Source: an uncultured Bacteroides sp. (GTDB lineage: Bacteria > Bacteroidota > Bacteroidia > Bacteroidales > Bacteroidaceae). From it: a DNA stretch of 64,000 nucleotides. Where the stretch lies: the NCBI GenBank assembly GCA_900544075.1, contig UQTJ01000001.1:186001-250000 (forward strand). The letters are read 5' to 3'. A program made the position numbers and the translations under genes. Positions 8,862 to 17,982 of the stretch are shown piece after piece (within the stretch, counting starts at the first letter, position 1; each line of letters opens with the position of its first letter). Below the pieces are notes generated by a model that searched no databases, was not told the origin of the DNA, and saw only the letters and a list, made by a program, of their open reading frames with translations.

Positions 8862-10430
8862 TCAGTTGTGAAATTCCTCTCCGTTTACCTTGACATTCTT
8901 TGAGAATCTCACTTTCAACGTATCACTCTCAGCCTCAACATTTGTATTCTCAATAGTCACATTCTCTGCCTGACTTATCACTATACCCGATTTGGCATTA
9001 GTAATATCTACATTCTTTATGTCGATGTTGCGTATAGGCATTTCCGGAAGGCCATTGAAGAACATCGCACGTCCGGCACCATTGACTGTTACATCTGATA
9101 TATATATATCACGGAAAGCAGGAGTTTCTTCTGTTACAGGAGGAACAGCCACCTTCATACGTGCCGCCAGCTCTTCATCTGTTTCCTCGCCTGCACCCTT
9201 ACCGCCATAGAAGAGGTCGAACAATAGAGCTTCGTGAGGGATATCTATCATATTAATATTATGAATATGAATATTCTCTACCACACCACCGCGACCTCGT
9301 GTACTCTTGAATCGCAATCCTACGTCTGTTCCAAGGAATGTACAGTCGGACACATATATATTCTTTACACCGCCTGACATCTCACTGCCCACTACGAAAC
9401 CTCCGTGACCGTGAAGCACCACATTGTTCTTCACAATAACATTCTGACAAGGCTCACCGCGTCTGCGTCCGTCCTCATCCTTACCGGACTTTATACATAT
9501 CGCATCGTCGCCCGCATCGAATACATTGTCTATAACCAAAGCATAATTGCATGATTCAAGGTCCAGAGCATCACCATTCTGCGAATACCACGGATTAAAA
9601 ACCTTTACACCCTTTATAGTGATATGTTCGCAAGAAAGCGGATGCAGACACCAGCTCGGAGAGTTTTTGAAAGTAACACCTTCCAAAAGAACCTTCTTAC
9701 TCTTGACAATGTTCAGCAATACAGGACGAAGCCATGGACGAATCTCGTTCCACTCCTCATCAGTATCAATTCCTTCAGGATTATTAAATTCCTTACAAGC
9801 CATAGCCCCTTTCAAAGAGCCGGCAGTAGGATACCAAACATCTTTTTCGACTACCCCTCCTGAAGCTACAAGTGCTTTCCACTGTGCCTCTGTCATCTTT
9901 CCTTTTTTCACAGGACGCCAGCTGTCACCAGCCCCATCGAACACTCCATGACCGGTGATGGCTATATTCTCCGCATTCCATGCAGAAATAGGCGACTGAC
10001 ATCGACGAGTATTCAGTCCTTCGAACGAGGTTTCAAGTATCGGATAAGCATTGAAATCGTCAGTAAACAATACCAACGCATTCTTTTCAGTATAAAGATT
10101 CACGTTGCTCAGCAGTTCTATAGGTCCTGTCATCCACAAACCTGCAGGAATGACCACCTTCCCTCCGCCTTTACCGTTTACATCCTTAATGGCATTGTTG
10201 ATAGCCTCAGTGTTCAGAGTCTTTCCGTCTGCCACAGCTCCGAAATCAGTAATGCTTACGGAATAATCCGGGAACAACGGCTGTTCCACCTCAGACATTT
10301 CAAAAGGCAGACCTTCATACACCGACATATCTATAATATCGGTACTCACAGTCGCCTCCTGCTTCTGAGTACACGACAGCGGAACTATTGCCGCTGCCAA
10401 TGTTATAATATTCTTTAATAGTTTATTCAT
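8862..10430 (-). CDS. GH28 polygalacturonase lipoprotein
   Basis: Hydrolyses alpha-1,4-galacturonan. The 522-residue protein has a lipobox (VPLSC, Cys20) followed by CTQKQE, lacking the acidic surface-export signature, so it probably faces the periplasm. The right-handed helix carries all four GH28 signatures: NGD with Asp287, GDD with Asp308/309, GHG with His342 and RFK with Arg373/Lys375. Repeated strand motifs such as VTFKNSPSWCLHPLSC are typical of the fold. It is preceded by its own candidate -7 box and followed by a terminator. With surface PL1/CE8 enzymes, it would finish oligogalacturonides after import through SusC. Confidence 0.95.
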   Translation of the reverse strand: MNKLLKNIITLAAAIVPLSCTQKQEATVSTDIIDMSVYEGLPFEMSEVEQPLFPDYSVSITDFGAVADGKTLNTEAINNAIKDVNGKGGGKVVIPAGLWMTGPIELLSNVNLYTEKNALVLFTDDFNAYPILETSFEGLNTRRCQSPISAWNAENIAITGHGVFDGAGDSWRPVKKGKMTEAQWKALVASGGVVEKDVWYPTAGSLKGAMACKEFNNPEGIDTDEEWNEIRPWLRPVLLNIVKSKKVLLEGVTFKNSPSWCLHPLSCEHITIKGVKVFNPWYSQNGDALDLESCNYALVIDNVFDAGDDAICIKSGKDEDGRRRGEPCQNVIVKNNVVLHGHGGFVVGSEMSGGVKNIYVSDCTFLGTDVGLRFKSTRGRGGVVENIHIHNINMIDIPHEALLFDLFYGGKGAGEETDEELAARMKVAVPPVTEETPAFRDIYISDVTVNGAGRAMFFNGLPEMPIRNIDIKNVDITNAKSGIVISQAENVTIENTNVEAESDTLKVRFSKNVKVNGEEFHN

Positions 10431-10461
10431 GATTTGCGTTTTATAGTGTTATTACCGGATG

Positions 10462-10469
10462 CAAAAATA
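10462..10469 (-). promoter_or_regulatory. Candidate -7 box (TATTTTTG) upstream of GH28
   Basis: On the minus strand TATTTTTG matches TAnnTTTG and lies 32 bp from the GH28 ATG in a 117-bp gap. No matching -33 is visible at normal spacing, so support is modest. Confidence 0.35.
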
Positions 10470-10547
10470 TAGCTACCGGGCAAATACATAGTGTAATATT
10501 TGTTTTATAGAGTATACTTATTGGTAGACTTCCCTATTAAAACAATC

Positions 10548-12014
10548 TTAATACAGATGATTTACCAAACCATTGATATAAACCTCTAAGTTGGTATAAG
10601 AAGCATCAAGACTATACACAGCACCGTCACTCGGGTCATTAGGGTTCAGTCCGTTTTTCTTTTCCCATTCATCCGGCATTCCGTCACCGTCCGTATCTGC
10701 AGGAGCTTCAGTCTGTTTGTATTCCCCCCATCCTCCTACATCCTTAGGCTGGTCTATCATTCCGTTAGTACTTCCGTGCGAACCTTCGTATGTATAAATT
10801 CCGTTTCTTACCTCTTTCACGATACGTTCATCATGCCTGTCGCGATGCAGAGATGCACCGGCATATTTCAGTACAGATTCAAAAGCATCCCAAGTAGACT
10901 GCAATGAAGTATGTTCCGCTATCTGAAATGGTTTCTTCACCAACAGTTCATCAGCAGGAGCAAAATCATTCTTTATCACCAGTCCTAAAGAGTTATCCTT
11001 GTTGACAGGCATAATGGCCTTGCGTTGTTTCTCCGACAGTTTAGAGCATGTAGGGTCTATATAATTTCCGCTGAAGCAGAACACCCCATGAGTACCTTTG
11101 ACATTCTTATTCTTGCCATCATCAGGATAAGCCGTAAACAGACGTTTATACGATGACTTTGTAGCCGTGAAAGGTCCCGGTTTGTAATAATTGTTTATAA
11201 AGTTATAAGAACCGCCCTCACCGGCATAAGCACCATCGTTACCATAATTATAAATCACATTATTGAACAACTCGACTTTTTCCTCTTCAGGCTTACCTGT
11301 GTAACGGCTGCCGCAAAGGCGTGGAGTGCGGTTAGTATGATGAGCCAAGAGATTATGATGGAACGAAGCCCCCTGACCGCCCCAAATGCCTCCATAGCCA
11401 TGAGCACCTTTTTCATGAATAGAATTGGCCAGACTTTCGCTTATTATACACCACTGCATAGTAAAGTTGCTGTTGTTATAGAACGTAGCACACTCGTCAG
11501 TACTCCAGCTTGCCGAACAATGGTCTATGATGATGTTCTTGTGGTTCTTATAACCGTTCATCGCATCATCACCCTTCTGCACTATATCAGCCCCCATACG
11601 CGAACGGATGAACCTCACTATCACATTATCCGCCTGTATTCCGAAAGTATAGTTTTTCAGACATATACCGTCACCCGGAGCAGTCTGTCCCGCTATAGTT
11701 ACGTCACCGTTTGAAATCTTCAGCGGACTTGTCAGTTCTATTATGCCGCTCACAGCAAAAACTATAGTGCGCGGTCCTTTCTTCTTGATAGCCCAGCGCA
11801 ATGTTCCTTCAGAACCATCATCTTTAAGCGAAGTTACTGTATAGACTGCACCTCCGGCACCACCTGTAGTATATTTGCCTGCTCCGTCCGCACCAGGGAA
11901 AGCCGGAACCTTGGTTCTGTCCGGAACCGGATAATTGTTTGCCACTGCGGTTTCTGCCGATAATAAACCGATACTGAACACTCCTATCAAACTATTCAAT
12001 ATAAATCTTTTCAT
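10548..12014 (-). CDS. PL1 pectate lyase, secreted
   Basis: Cleaves polygalacturonan by beta-elimination. The 488-residue protein has a Sec signal (MKRFILNSLIGVFSIGLLSAE) without a lipobox. The parallel beta-helix domain (about 35-400) has the PL1 family stretches KDDGSEGTLRWAI (64-76), DHCSASWSTDE (164-174, calcium-binding side) and RTPR (229-232, the catalytic Arg loop). Near the C-terminus DTDGDGMPDEWE looks like a calcium-binding EF-hand/type-3-repeat motif. It follows its paralogue by 13 nt. The pair probably differ in location: this one soluble/periplasmic, the other a lipoprotein. Confidence 0.94.
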   Translation of the reverse strand: MKRFILNSLIGVFSIGLLSAETAVANNYPVPDRTKVPAFPGADGAGKYTTGGAGGAVYTVTSLKDDGSEGTLRWAIKKKGPRTIVFAVSGIIELTSPLKISNGDVTIAGQTAPGDGICLKNYTFGIQADNVIVRFIRSRMGADIVQKGDDAMNGYKNHKNIIIDHCSASWSTDECATFYNNSNFTMQWCIISESLANSIHEKGAHGYGGIWGGQGASFHHNLLAHHTNRTPRLCGSRYTGKPEEEKVELFNNVIYNYGNDGAYAGEGGSYNFINNYYKPGPFTATKSSYKRLFTAYPDDGKNKNVKGTHGVFCFSGNYIDPTCSKLSEKQRKAIMPVNKDNSLGLVIKNDFAPADELLVKKPFQIAEHTSLQSTWDAFESVLKYAGASLHRDRHDERIVKEVRNGIYTYEGSHGSTNGMIDQPKDVGGWGEYKQTEAPADTDGDGMPDEWEKKNGLNPNDPSDGAVYSLDASYTNLEVYINGLVNHLY

Positions 12015-12027
12015 AACAATCGTCTAT

Positions 12028-13641
12028 TTAATATAAATCCTCTACCAAACTATTATAATATACCTCAAGATTAGTATATTCCTTACTCAAATTATATTTA
12101 GAGCTGTCGTCCTTGTTTTTGTCAAGTCCATTCTTTTCTTCCCAATAATCAGGAATACCGTCTTTATCTGTATCCAACTGGGTAGTACCTTTTGAATAAG
12201 TAGGCCAACCACCTACATCGTTTGCATTGTCGATAATACCCCATTTACTGCCATTACTGCCTTCAGCAGTATAATCACCATTAATCACATTATTAACAAT
12301 CCTTTCGTCAACAGCATCTCTTCTCGTTGATACTCCAGCCTTGGAAAGAACTGCTTCATAAGCATCCACAGCAGACTGTGTGAATTCATTCGCATCGGAG
12401 GATATCAGGAACTCTGTATATGATTTCAATGCCTCTATTCCACCTTCAGGTAAAGACACAATCTTATCATCAGAACCTTTATTCGGGTGAAGTCCTACCC
12501 AATTGTCCTGATTTACATTATCAATAAGAATTTTCTCTGCATCTGTTATCTTTGAACAGGAACCGTCAAAATAGTTTCCGCTTAAATGAAAAATACCCCA
12601 TGTTCCTTTAGTATTTCCTCCCTTTGCAGCTTGTGAACCATCATCACCGTTAGGTTGGAAAATTCTATTGACAATATTCTTCCTTGTTGCCGTAGAAGGT
12701 CCCGGCTTGTAATAATTGTTTACAAAATTATAGCTGCCACCTTCACCGGCATATCCACCGTTTGTCGGTCCCCAGTTATAGAAGACATTGTTACGCAAAT
12801 CCACTTTCTCATTTTCCGGTTTACCAGTATAACGGCTTCCACATAATCTTGGAGTTCGGCTGCTGTGATGAGCTACCAGATTATGATGGAATGTAGCGGG
12901 AGAACCGCCCCATATACCTCCATAACCGTGTTCACCTTTGCCATGAACCGAATTAGCCAGACTTTCACTTATTATACACCACTGCATAGTAAAGTTTGAA
13001 TTGTCATAAAAAGAAGCACATTCGTCAGTACTCCAACTAATAGAACAATGGTCTATAATAATATTTTTTTGTCCTTTTCCCCACAATGCATCAGCACCGT
13101 CTGCTTCAGTATCAGTAAGATTCTCAGAACCCATACGGCATCTCATAAAACGGATAATAACATTATCAGCCTTAACAGAAATCGGATGTCCTTTCAAACA
13201 TATACCTCCACCCGGAGCAGTCTGACCAGCAATTGTTACATCACCGTTTCTTATTGCCAACTCACTTTCAAGCTGTATCAGTCCACCGGTACTAAAAACA
13301 ATAGTTCTCTTTCCTGTCTGATTTAAAGCCCAACGCAATGTTCCTTCGGTACCATCATCCTTTAATGAGTTTACTATCAACACCTTTCCTCCTGCGCCAC
13401 CTGTGGTATACGCACCGACTCCATATGCACCCGGGAAAGCCTTAATCTTCGTTCTGTCCGGCGTTTCATAATCAGGAAGACTACCTTCCTCTCCGCTATT
13501 ATCATCATTGCTATCACCCGAATCCGGGGTTTGTGAACCGTTATCTTCCAGCTCATCCACTGCAGGCGTATTCTCCGAACAAGAAGATAGCATCAGAAAT
13601 GCCAAAGAACATGCTGCAAGGAACATTATATTTTTTTTCAT
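12028..13641 (-). CDS. PL1 pectate lyase, surface lipoprotein paralogue
   Basis: A 537-residue PL1 lyase closely related to its downstream neighbour over the whole helix (DHCSISWSTDE, RTPRLCGSRYTGKPE, NNYYKPGP). It differs in its N-terminus: lipobox LSSC with Cys21, then CSEN and an acidic Ser/Asp/Glu/Gly linker up to about residue 60. The Ser-Glu after the Cys fits the Bacteroidetes surface-export signal, so I infer an outer-surface enzyme making the first cuts in pectin. The C-terminal DTDKDGIPDYWEEKNGL motif matches the calcium motif of the paralogue. Confidence 0.94.
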   Translation of the reverse strand: MKKNIMFLAACSLAFLMLSSCSENTPAVDELEDNGSQTPDSGDSNDDNSGEEGSLPDYETPDRTKIKAFPGAYGVGAYTTGGAGGKVLIVNSLKDDGTEGTLRWALNQTGKRTIVFSTGGLIQLESELAIRNGDVTIAGQTAPGGGICLKGHPISVKADNVIIRFMRCRMGSENLTDTEADGADALWGKGQKNIIIDHCSISWSTDECASFYDNSNFTMQWCIISESLANSVHGKGEHGYGGIWGGSPATFHHNLVAHHSSRTPRLCGSRYTGKPENEKVDLRNNVFYNWGPTNGGYAGEGGSYNFVNNYYKPGPSTATRKNIVNRIFQPNGDDGSQAAKGGNTKGTWGIFHLSGNYFDGSCSKITDAEKILIDNVNQDNWVGLHPNKGSDDKIVSLPEGGIEALKSYTEFLISSDANEFTQSAVDAYEAVLSKAGVSTRRDAVDERIVNNVINGDYTAEGSNGSKWGIIDNANDVGGWPTYSKGTTQLDTDKDGIPDYWEEKNGLDKNKDDSSKYNLSKEYTNLEVYYNSLVEDLY

Positions 13642-13762
13642 AATTACTATATTTTAATTTAAAAGTATAAAGAAAGTATGGAAATAGAATATTCATCTTC
13701 CCAAAATCTTCTAAAACCACTCAAACAGTCGTTTATATTTACAGACTTCCTGTTATTAAAGA

Positions 13763-13813
13763 GATTGTCTTTGTCAGAATGTTGCATTGTAACAAATTCC
13801 GGCAAAGACAGTC
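13763..13813 (-). other. Intercistronic stem-loop between CE8 and PL1
   Basis: GATTGTCTTTG (13763-13773) and CAAAGACAGTC (13803-13813) form an 11-pair stem with one wobble around a partly self-complementary loop. It sits 10 nt past the CE8 stop in a 182-bp gap. There is no U-run, so it is more likely an RNA stability or processing hairpin than a terminator. Confidence 0.5.
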
Positions 13814-13823
13814 CTTATAGAAG

Positions 13824-15557
13824 TTACAAAGAAGCGGCCGGACTTAAACTTCCGTAACGATTGGCAGCACGCACATCATAAGTTCCCTGTACGTCATCCA
13901 CCTCATATGAATTTTCAGTCGTATTGGCGACGTATTGCCATTTTCCGTTTACCTGCTTGAAAACCAAATAGCATAAAGCGGTATTACTGCCTTCCCATGT
14001 AAGAGTTGTACCGTTTAGCATAATACTGTTTTTATCTATTTCAGGAATGTTTGAATAAAATTCTTTCGGATTCCATCCGTCTGTACCCATAATGATATTC
14101 TCATATGTATAAGACGATACGTCATTCAGTACATAAGGACCTTCGTAAGCGACATTTGCACCGTTTACCAGATATTCCTTTTTGATGTTTTCTTCTACCG
14201 CAATGTTTTGATTATTATACATGGTATTATATTCCGCATAGAGTTTTGGAAGAACACTCATGTTATCCCAATGTCCGTCTTTGATCGGAACATACAGAGT
14301 AGTGTTAATCCATACAGAAATCGGTTCGTTTTGCCAAGGACGTCCTAAAGACAGTGTTGTGGTAGAAGAGCTTTGTATTTTCAACACATCGTCACCGTCA
14401 ATGGTACAGTTGAGCATTACATGTCCCCAATTGGTACCGGCATAATGGCTTCCGGCTGTAATAGGGCCTCCTCCCAAATTGTTTCCCTGGTTGGTACGGG
14501 TCACATTGTAGAAAGTAGAATTCTCAACCAGCAGATTGGCATTACCATACAAGTAGTCTGTACGGCCTTCTATCCAGCAGTTATCAGCATAATTACGAGC
14601 CTGAAGATATGTATCTCCACTGTTCATGCGCACCCACCATGTATCCTGATAAGAAACCATACGGCAGTTATAGAAAGCTATTCTGTCAGAACGTGTCATC
14701 AAGGCATCTGCCTGTCCGTCGAGCAGCAATCCTCCGTCATAACGTTCGCCATCAGCTCCGAAAAGGTTGACAAAAGAAAGGTTTTCACCATAGAAATCCA
14801 TTCCAGATGAATTTGCCTTGATAAGCAGTACAGCTTCATTCTCTGCAGTATAACCGGCCTGACGGGCAGGAGAGGCGCTGTTTCTGATAGAATATGCCCA
14901 AGCCTCATCAGTTGCGCTTCCCTGTGTGCCGTCACTATTACCTGTACGGTTTACAGCGTATTGTATACGTGTATTTTCGCGGCTTTGTCCTATAAGGTGG
15001 ATATACGGTTTTGATACAGATACCATTTCGTTGTAGTTTCCATCTGCCACAAAGATAAGATATGGCTCTTCCGATGAGCTCGGTGCATTATCTATAGCTT
15101 CGGTGATTGTGGCATAATTACCGTTACCGTTGGCATCGACAACGGCATCAAAAAGCTTGCGACTGATTTCCAACGGATATTGTAATGTAATACCTTCGAA
15201 AGACTGACCACCATTCATATCAGTTAATGCTCCAGAAGGAATATTTATTGTAAGTTTATTGGCATACGGTAGTGAGTAATGACAATATACTACATTATCA
15301 GTAATGATAACACGGGTAGCAGCATCATTTATTGTTATTTCTGTTCCGGATGCCTGTCGTACATTTTTGGAAAATGTCAGTGTTACTGTTCCTTCGGAAA
15401 CGATGGAAGTTCCGTTTTCGGGTGTGTAAGATAACAGCGTCAATGCGCTGTTATCTATATTGTTATCATCTTCTTTGCAAGCAGCAGTTAAGAAAAGCAG
15501 CAACAGCCCCCAAAGACATCTATTAAATAAGTATTTTGCATTCATATATTTTTGCAT
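13824..15557 (-). CDS. CE8 pectin methylesterase lipoprotein with Ig-like domain
   Basis: Removes methyl esters from homogalacturonan so that lyases can act. The 577-residue protein has a lipobox (LTAAC, Cys27) followed by CKEDD, a good surface-export signal. A bacterial Ig-like module (about 36-130) is followed by the pectinesterase beta-helix (about 136-480) with the family motifs QADAL (282-286), SYQDT (Asp305), TDYLYG (Asp334, in place of the common DFIFG) and LGRPW (404-408). A small C-terminal beta domain ends the protein. The first ATG (15557) and one four codons later are both possible starts. It lies 10 nt after the FN3 protein, in the susC-led operon. Confidence 0.94.
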   Translation of the reverse strand: MQKYMNAKYLFNRCLWGLLLLFLTAACKEDDNNIDNSALTLLSYTPENGTSIVSEGTVTLTFSKNVRQASGTEITINDAATRVIITDNVVYCHYSLPYANKLTINIPSGALTDMNGGQSFEGITLQYPLEISRKLFDAVVDANGNGNYATITEAIDNAPSSSEEPYLIFVADGNYNEMVSVSKPYIHLIGQSRENTRIQYAVNRTGNSDGTQGSATDEAWAYSIRNSASPARQAGYTAENEAVLLIKANSSGMDFYGENLSFVNLFGADGERYDGGLLLDGQADALMTRSDRIAFYNCRMVSYQDTWWVRMNSGDTYLQARNYADNCWIEGRTDYLYGNANLLVENSTFYNVTRTNQGNNLGGGPITAGSHYAGTNWGHVMLNCTIDGDDVLKIQSSSTTTLSLGRPWQNEPISVWINTTLYVPIKDGHWDNMSVLPKLYAEYNTMYNNQNIAVEENIKKEYLVNGANVAYEGPYVLNDVSSYTYENIIMGTDGWNPKEFYSNIPEIDKNSIMLNGTTLTWEGSNTALCYLVFKQVNGKWQYVANTTENSYEVDDVQGTYDVRAANRYGSLSPAASL

Positions 15558-15567
15558 TATAGGTTAA

Positions 15568-17967
15568 TTATTGATTCCAACGTGAGTCACCATAAGCTGC
15601 ATATTGAGAATTGATTACCGTAAAATCACCGTTTGCCGGATCCTTGAACAATCCGTCCGAGCCGGTGCCGATAGCGGTAGCCCATGTTCCTGCAGTTCCT
15701 GTACAGTCATTGGCATAGAATACATTTTCAGACTGTATAGCCAGACCGCTTGGACTTGTAGTCATCATACATTTACCAAATAAGGTATTCGTGATGCTTA
15801 CTGATGGCGTAGCACTGTTGCTTATTCTCAACCAGTAACCACTGCTGTTGCTTGTATTGTTGCTATCATAGAACGTACAATGGTCAATCTTGAGATTTAC
15901 AGTTGCAGACTGGTCGAGTCGGATAATACAGCGTGTAAATCCGGAAGCTGTTGTATTGCTCATTGAAATGTTGTCAACCTGACTGGTCGAAGCAGAACTT
16001 TCGGAGTGAATGAGGCTGTAGTTACCTACGTCTGTTATGTTACAGTCATCGAATACAATGTTACGGATGTGGGCTGCGGAAGCTCCAGCGTCACGCATGC
16101 TTACCAGTCCACCACTACTTAAGTTGAAGATGTTGCAGGAAACAAATTCAAAACGTTCGACTGTACCAACCGTAACATTTTCTCCCAGACGGAATGCATA
16201 GTTACCGTTACCATCAATATTAAGGTTATAGAATTCTATCTGTGTCTTGTCGCCTTCTACATCCCAACGCTGTACGCGCAAGGTCGGTTTGTCGCTGTCT
16301 TCCAATTCCACTTCTTCACCGTCTCCACCCCAGATAAGGAGTGAGGTGATTCCGGCAGGAATAGTCAGATTTGATATACCATCAATCGAAGTTCCGCTTG
16401 GAATCAGTACAGCAATGTTACCACTTGCCTCATTGAGTATGCTGGTGAAATCGCTTCCCGAAGCAATAGTCCGCACGTCATATCCTGCCAACGGATCTAC
16501 TTTTGTAGTAAAGGTTGTAGGATTGCTTATCTTGTTTCCTTCACTGTCAAAAAGTATGAAAGTATAGGCTGTATTCGACTCCAAATCGTTTACTGTTACA
16601 GAACGTGCCTGTAATTCTTCTTGCGTAAGAACATAGTCACCGGTCAAAGGTTCGCTGCCGGCAGCATAACCGTAAGAATAAATTTCCTCATCAGTTTCTT
16701 CCCAGGTGAAAGTAACAGAGTTTTTGGTCGATTCACCGCTCAGGTCTATTTTTTTCTCTTTTGTTTTGGCTGTACCCACACCGCGTAATACGTCTTGATC
16801 GTTATAGATACGAATTGTATAGTTTGTGAGTGAAAGTAATCCGGTAATGGTAGCCTGTCCAGATGATATCTCGTCATTGGTTAAATCACGAACGGTTTCA
16901 TCTGCATCATTATCAGCCTGATAAGTCAGGTATTTTACATTCTTTCCGTTTGCAGTCCATGTTGCAGTGATAGCGCTTCCGGTTACGTTCTGGTTCTCAA
17001 TGTTTAATATTTGTTCGGTTGTGGCTTGAACAGCTCCGTATATAACGTTCTCATTATAGATATAGAATGTATATTCTGTATCTAACTCCAAGCCTTCTAC
17101 AGTTACTTGTGAAGCATTAAGTTCTGCTTCGATTAAAGCTACTTTGACCACCTCTGTTTCACCGGTCTTCAGATATCCGTAATGACTCATGACGCGACCG
17201 TTTGAATTCCATTTCAGAGTAACATTTCCTCCTATGATGTTTTCTTCGTTTATGTCACTGAAAATCTGTTCGGTGGTAGCTTCTGTCATACCGCGCAACT
17301 CATCGTTATTGTAAATGTAGATAACGTAGTGCGTACCTGCCTGCAAATCTGTAAGCAGAACTGTTCCTGCTGTTTTTTCCTCTTCTGTAAGGTCACGAGT
17401 AACAGTTTCTGTAGTAACATTTCCTTCTGAAGTAATTTCATATTCATATACTATATGCGTTACCGGTAACCCTGATGACATATCCCATGAAACCGGGATA
17501 GTGGTACCGGTAATGTCGCTGTCCGATATACCTTCTTCAAGAATGTTTTCTTCAGTTGTTTCGAAACTGTCGACTTTGTAACTCCATGCAGACTGGAGAT
17601 TACCTCCGAATGCCTTGATACGAATATAATATTCGGTCTCTTTTGTCAGTCCTTTAATTACTGTCGGTGTACTATTTATTGACTTATCTTCGCCAAAAAC
17701 GATGGAATTGACACCGTCTCCCTGTGCAATATCATCACTCAGAGGCTCAGTACTTACTTCTATTACATAATATTCAGCTCCCTGTGATACAGTCCAGCTT
17801 ACAGAAGCTGTCTGTGCCGAAGGAGTAACTGTTATGTCGCTTACACGAAACAGAGCTGCTTTAGATTCGTCTGTTTCCCAATCGTTGCCGTCAGTACAGG
17901 CTGTACAAATAACCAGTCCACATACTAACACGGCCAGTGTTTTCATTATATTATTCATTTTTCTCAT
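15568..17967 (-). CDS. Surface lipoprotein with FN3 repeats and DUF4957/DUF5123-like helix
   Basis: Probably the surface glycan-binding protein of the pectin locus. It has 799 residues with a lipobox (VICTAC, Cys24) followed by CTDGND. About five fibronectin-III-like modules fill residues 35-500; several begin with an N-V-T/A-W pattern and contain TEYTFYIYN-like strands. The C-terminal 280 residues look like a parallel beta-helix (repeats of NI-F-D-CNITDV type) ending GDSRWNQ, as I recall for DUF4957/DUF5123 proteins next to pectin SusD genes. No catalytic residues are evident. It lies 15 nt after susD in the same operon. Confidence 0.8.
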   Translation of the reverse strand: MRKMNNIMKTLAVLVCGLVICTACTDGNDWETDESKAALFRVSDITVTPSAQTASVSWTVSQGAEYYVIEVSTEPLSDDIAQGDGVNSIVFGEDKSINSTPTVIKGLTKETEYYIRIKAFGGNLQSAWSYKVDSFETTEENILEEGISDSDITGTTIPVSWDMSSGLPVTHIVYEYEITSEGNVTTETVTRDLTEEEKTAGTVLLTDLQAGTHYVIYIYNNDELRGMTEATTEQIFSDINEENIIGGNVTLKWNSNGRVMSHYGYLKTGETEVVKVALIEAELNASQVTVEGLELDTEYTFYIYNENVIYGAVQATTEQILNIENQNVTGSAITATWTANGKNVKYLTYQADNDADETVRDLTNDEISSGQATITGLLSLTNYTIRIYNDQDVLRGVGTAKTKEKKIDLSGESTKNSVTFTWEETDEEIYSYGYAAGSEPLTGDYVLTQEELQARSVTVNDLESNTAYTFILFDSEGNKISNPTTFTTKVDPLAGYDVRTIASGSDFTSILNEASGNIAVLIPSGTSIDGISNLTIPAGITSLLIWGGDGEEVELEDSDKPTLRVQRWDVEGDKTQIEFYNLNIDGNGNYAFRLGENVTVGTVERFEFVSCNIFNLSSGGLVSMRDAGASAAHIRNIVFDDCNITDVGNYSLIHSESSASTSQVDNISMSNTTASGFTRCIIRLDQSATVNLKIDHCTFYDSNNTSNSSGYWLRISNSATPSVSITNTLFGKCMMTTSPSGLAIQSENVFYANDCTGTAGTWATAIGTGSDGLFKDPANGDFTVINSQYAAYGDSRWNQ

Positions 17968-17982
17968 AAATAGTGAATCTTA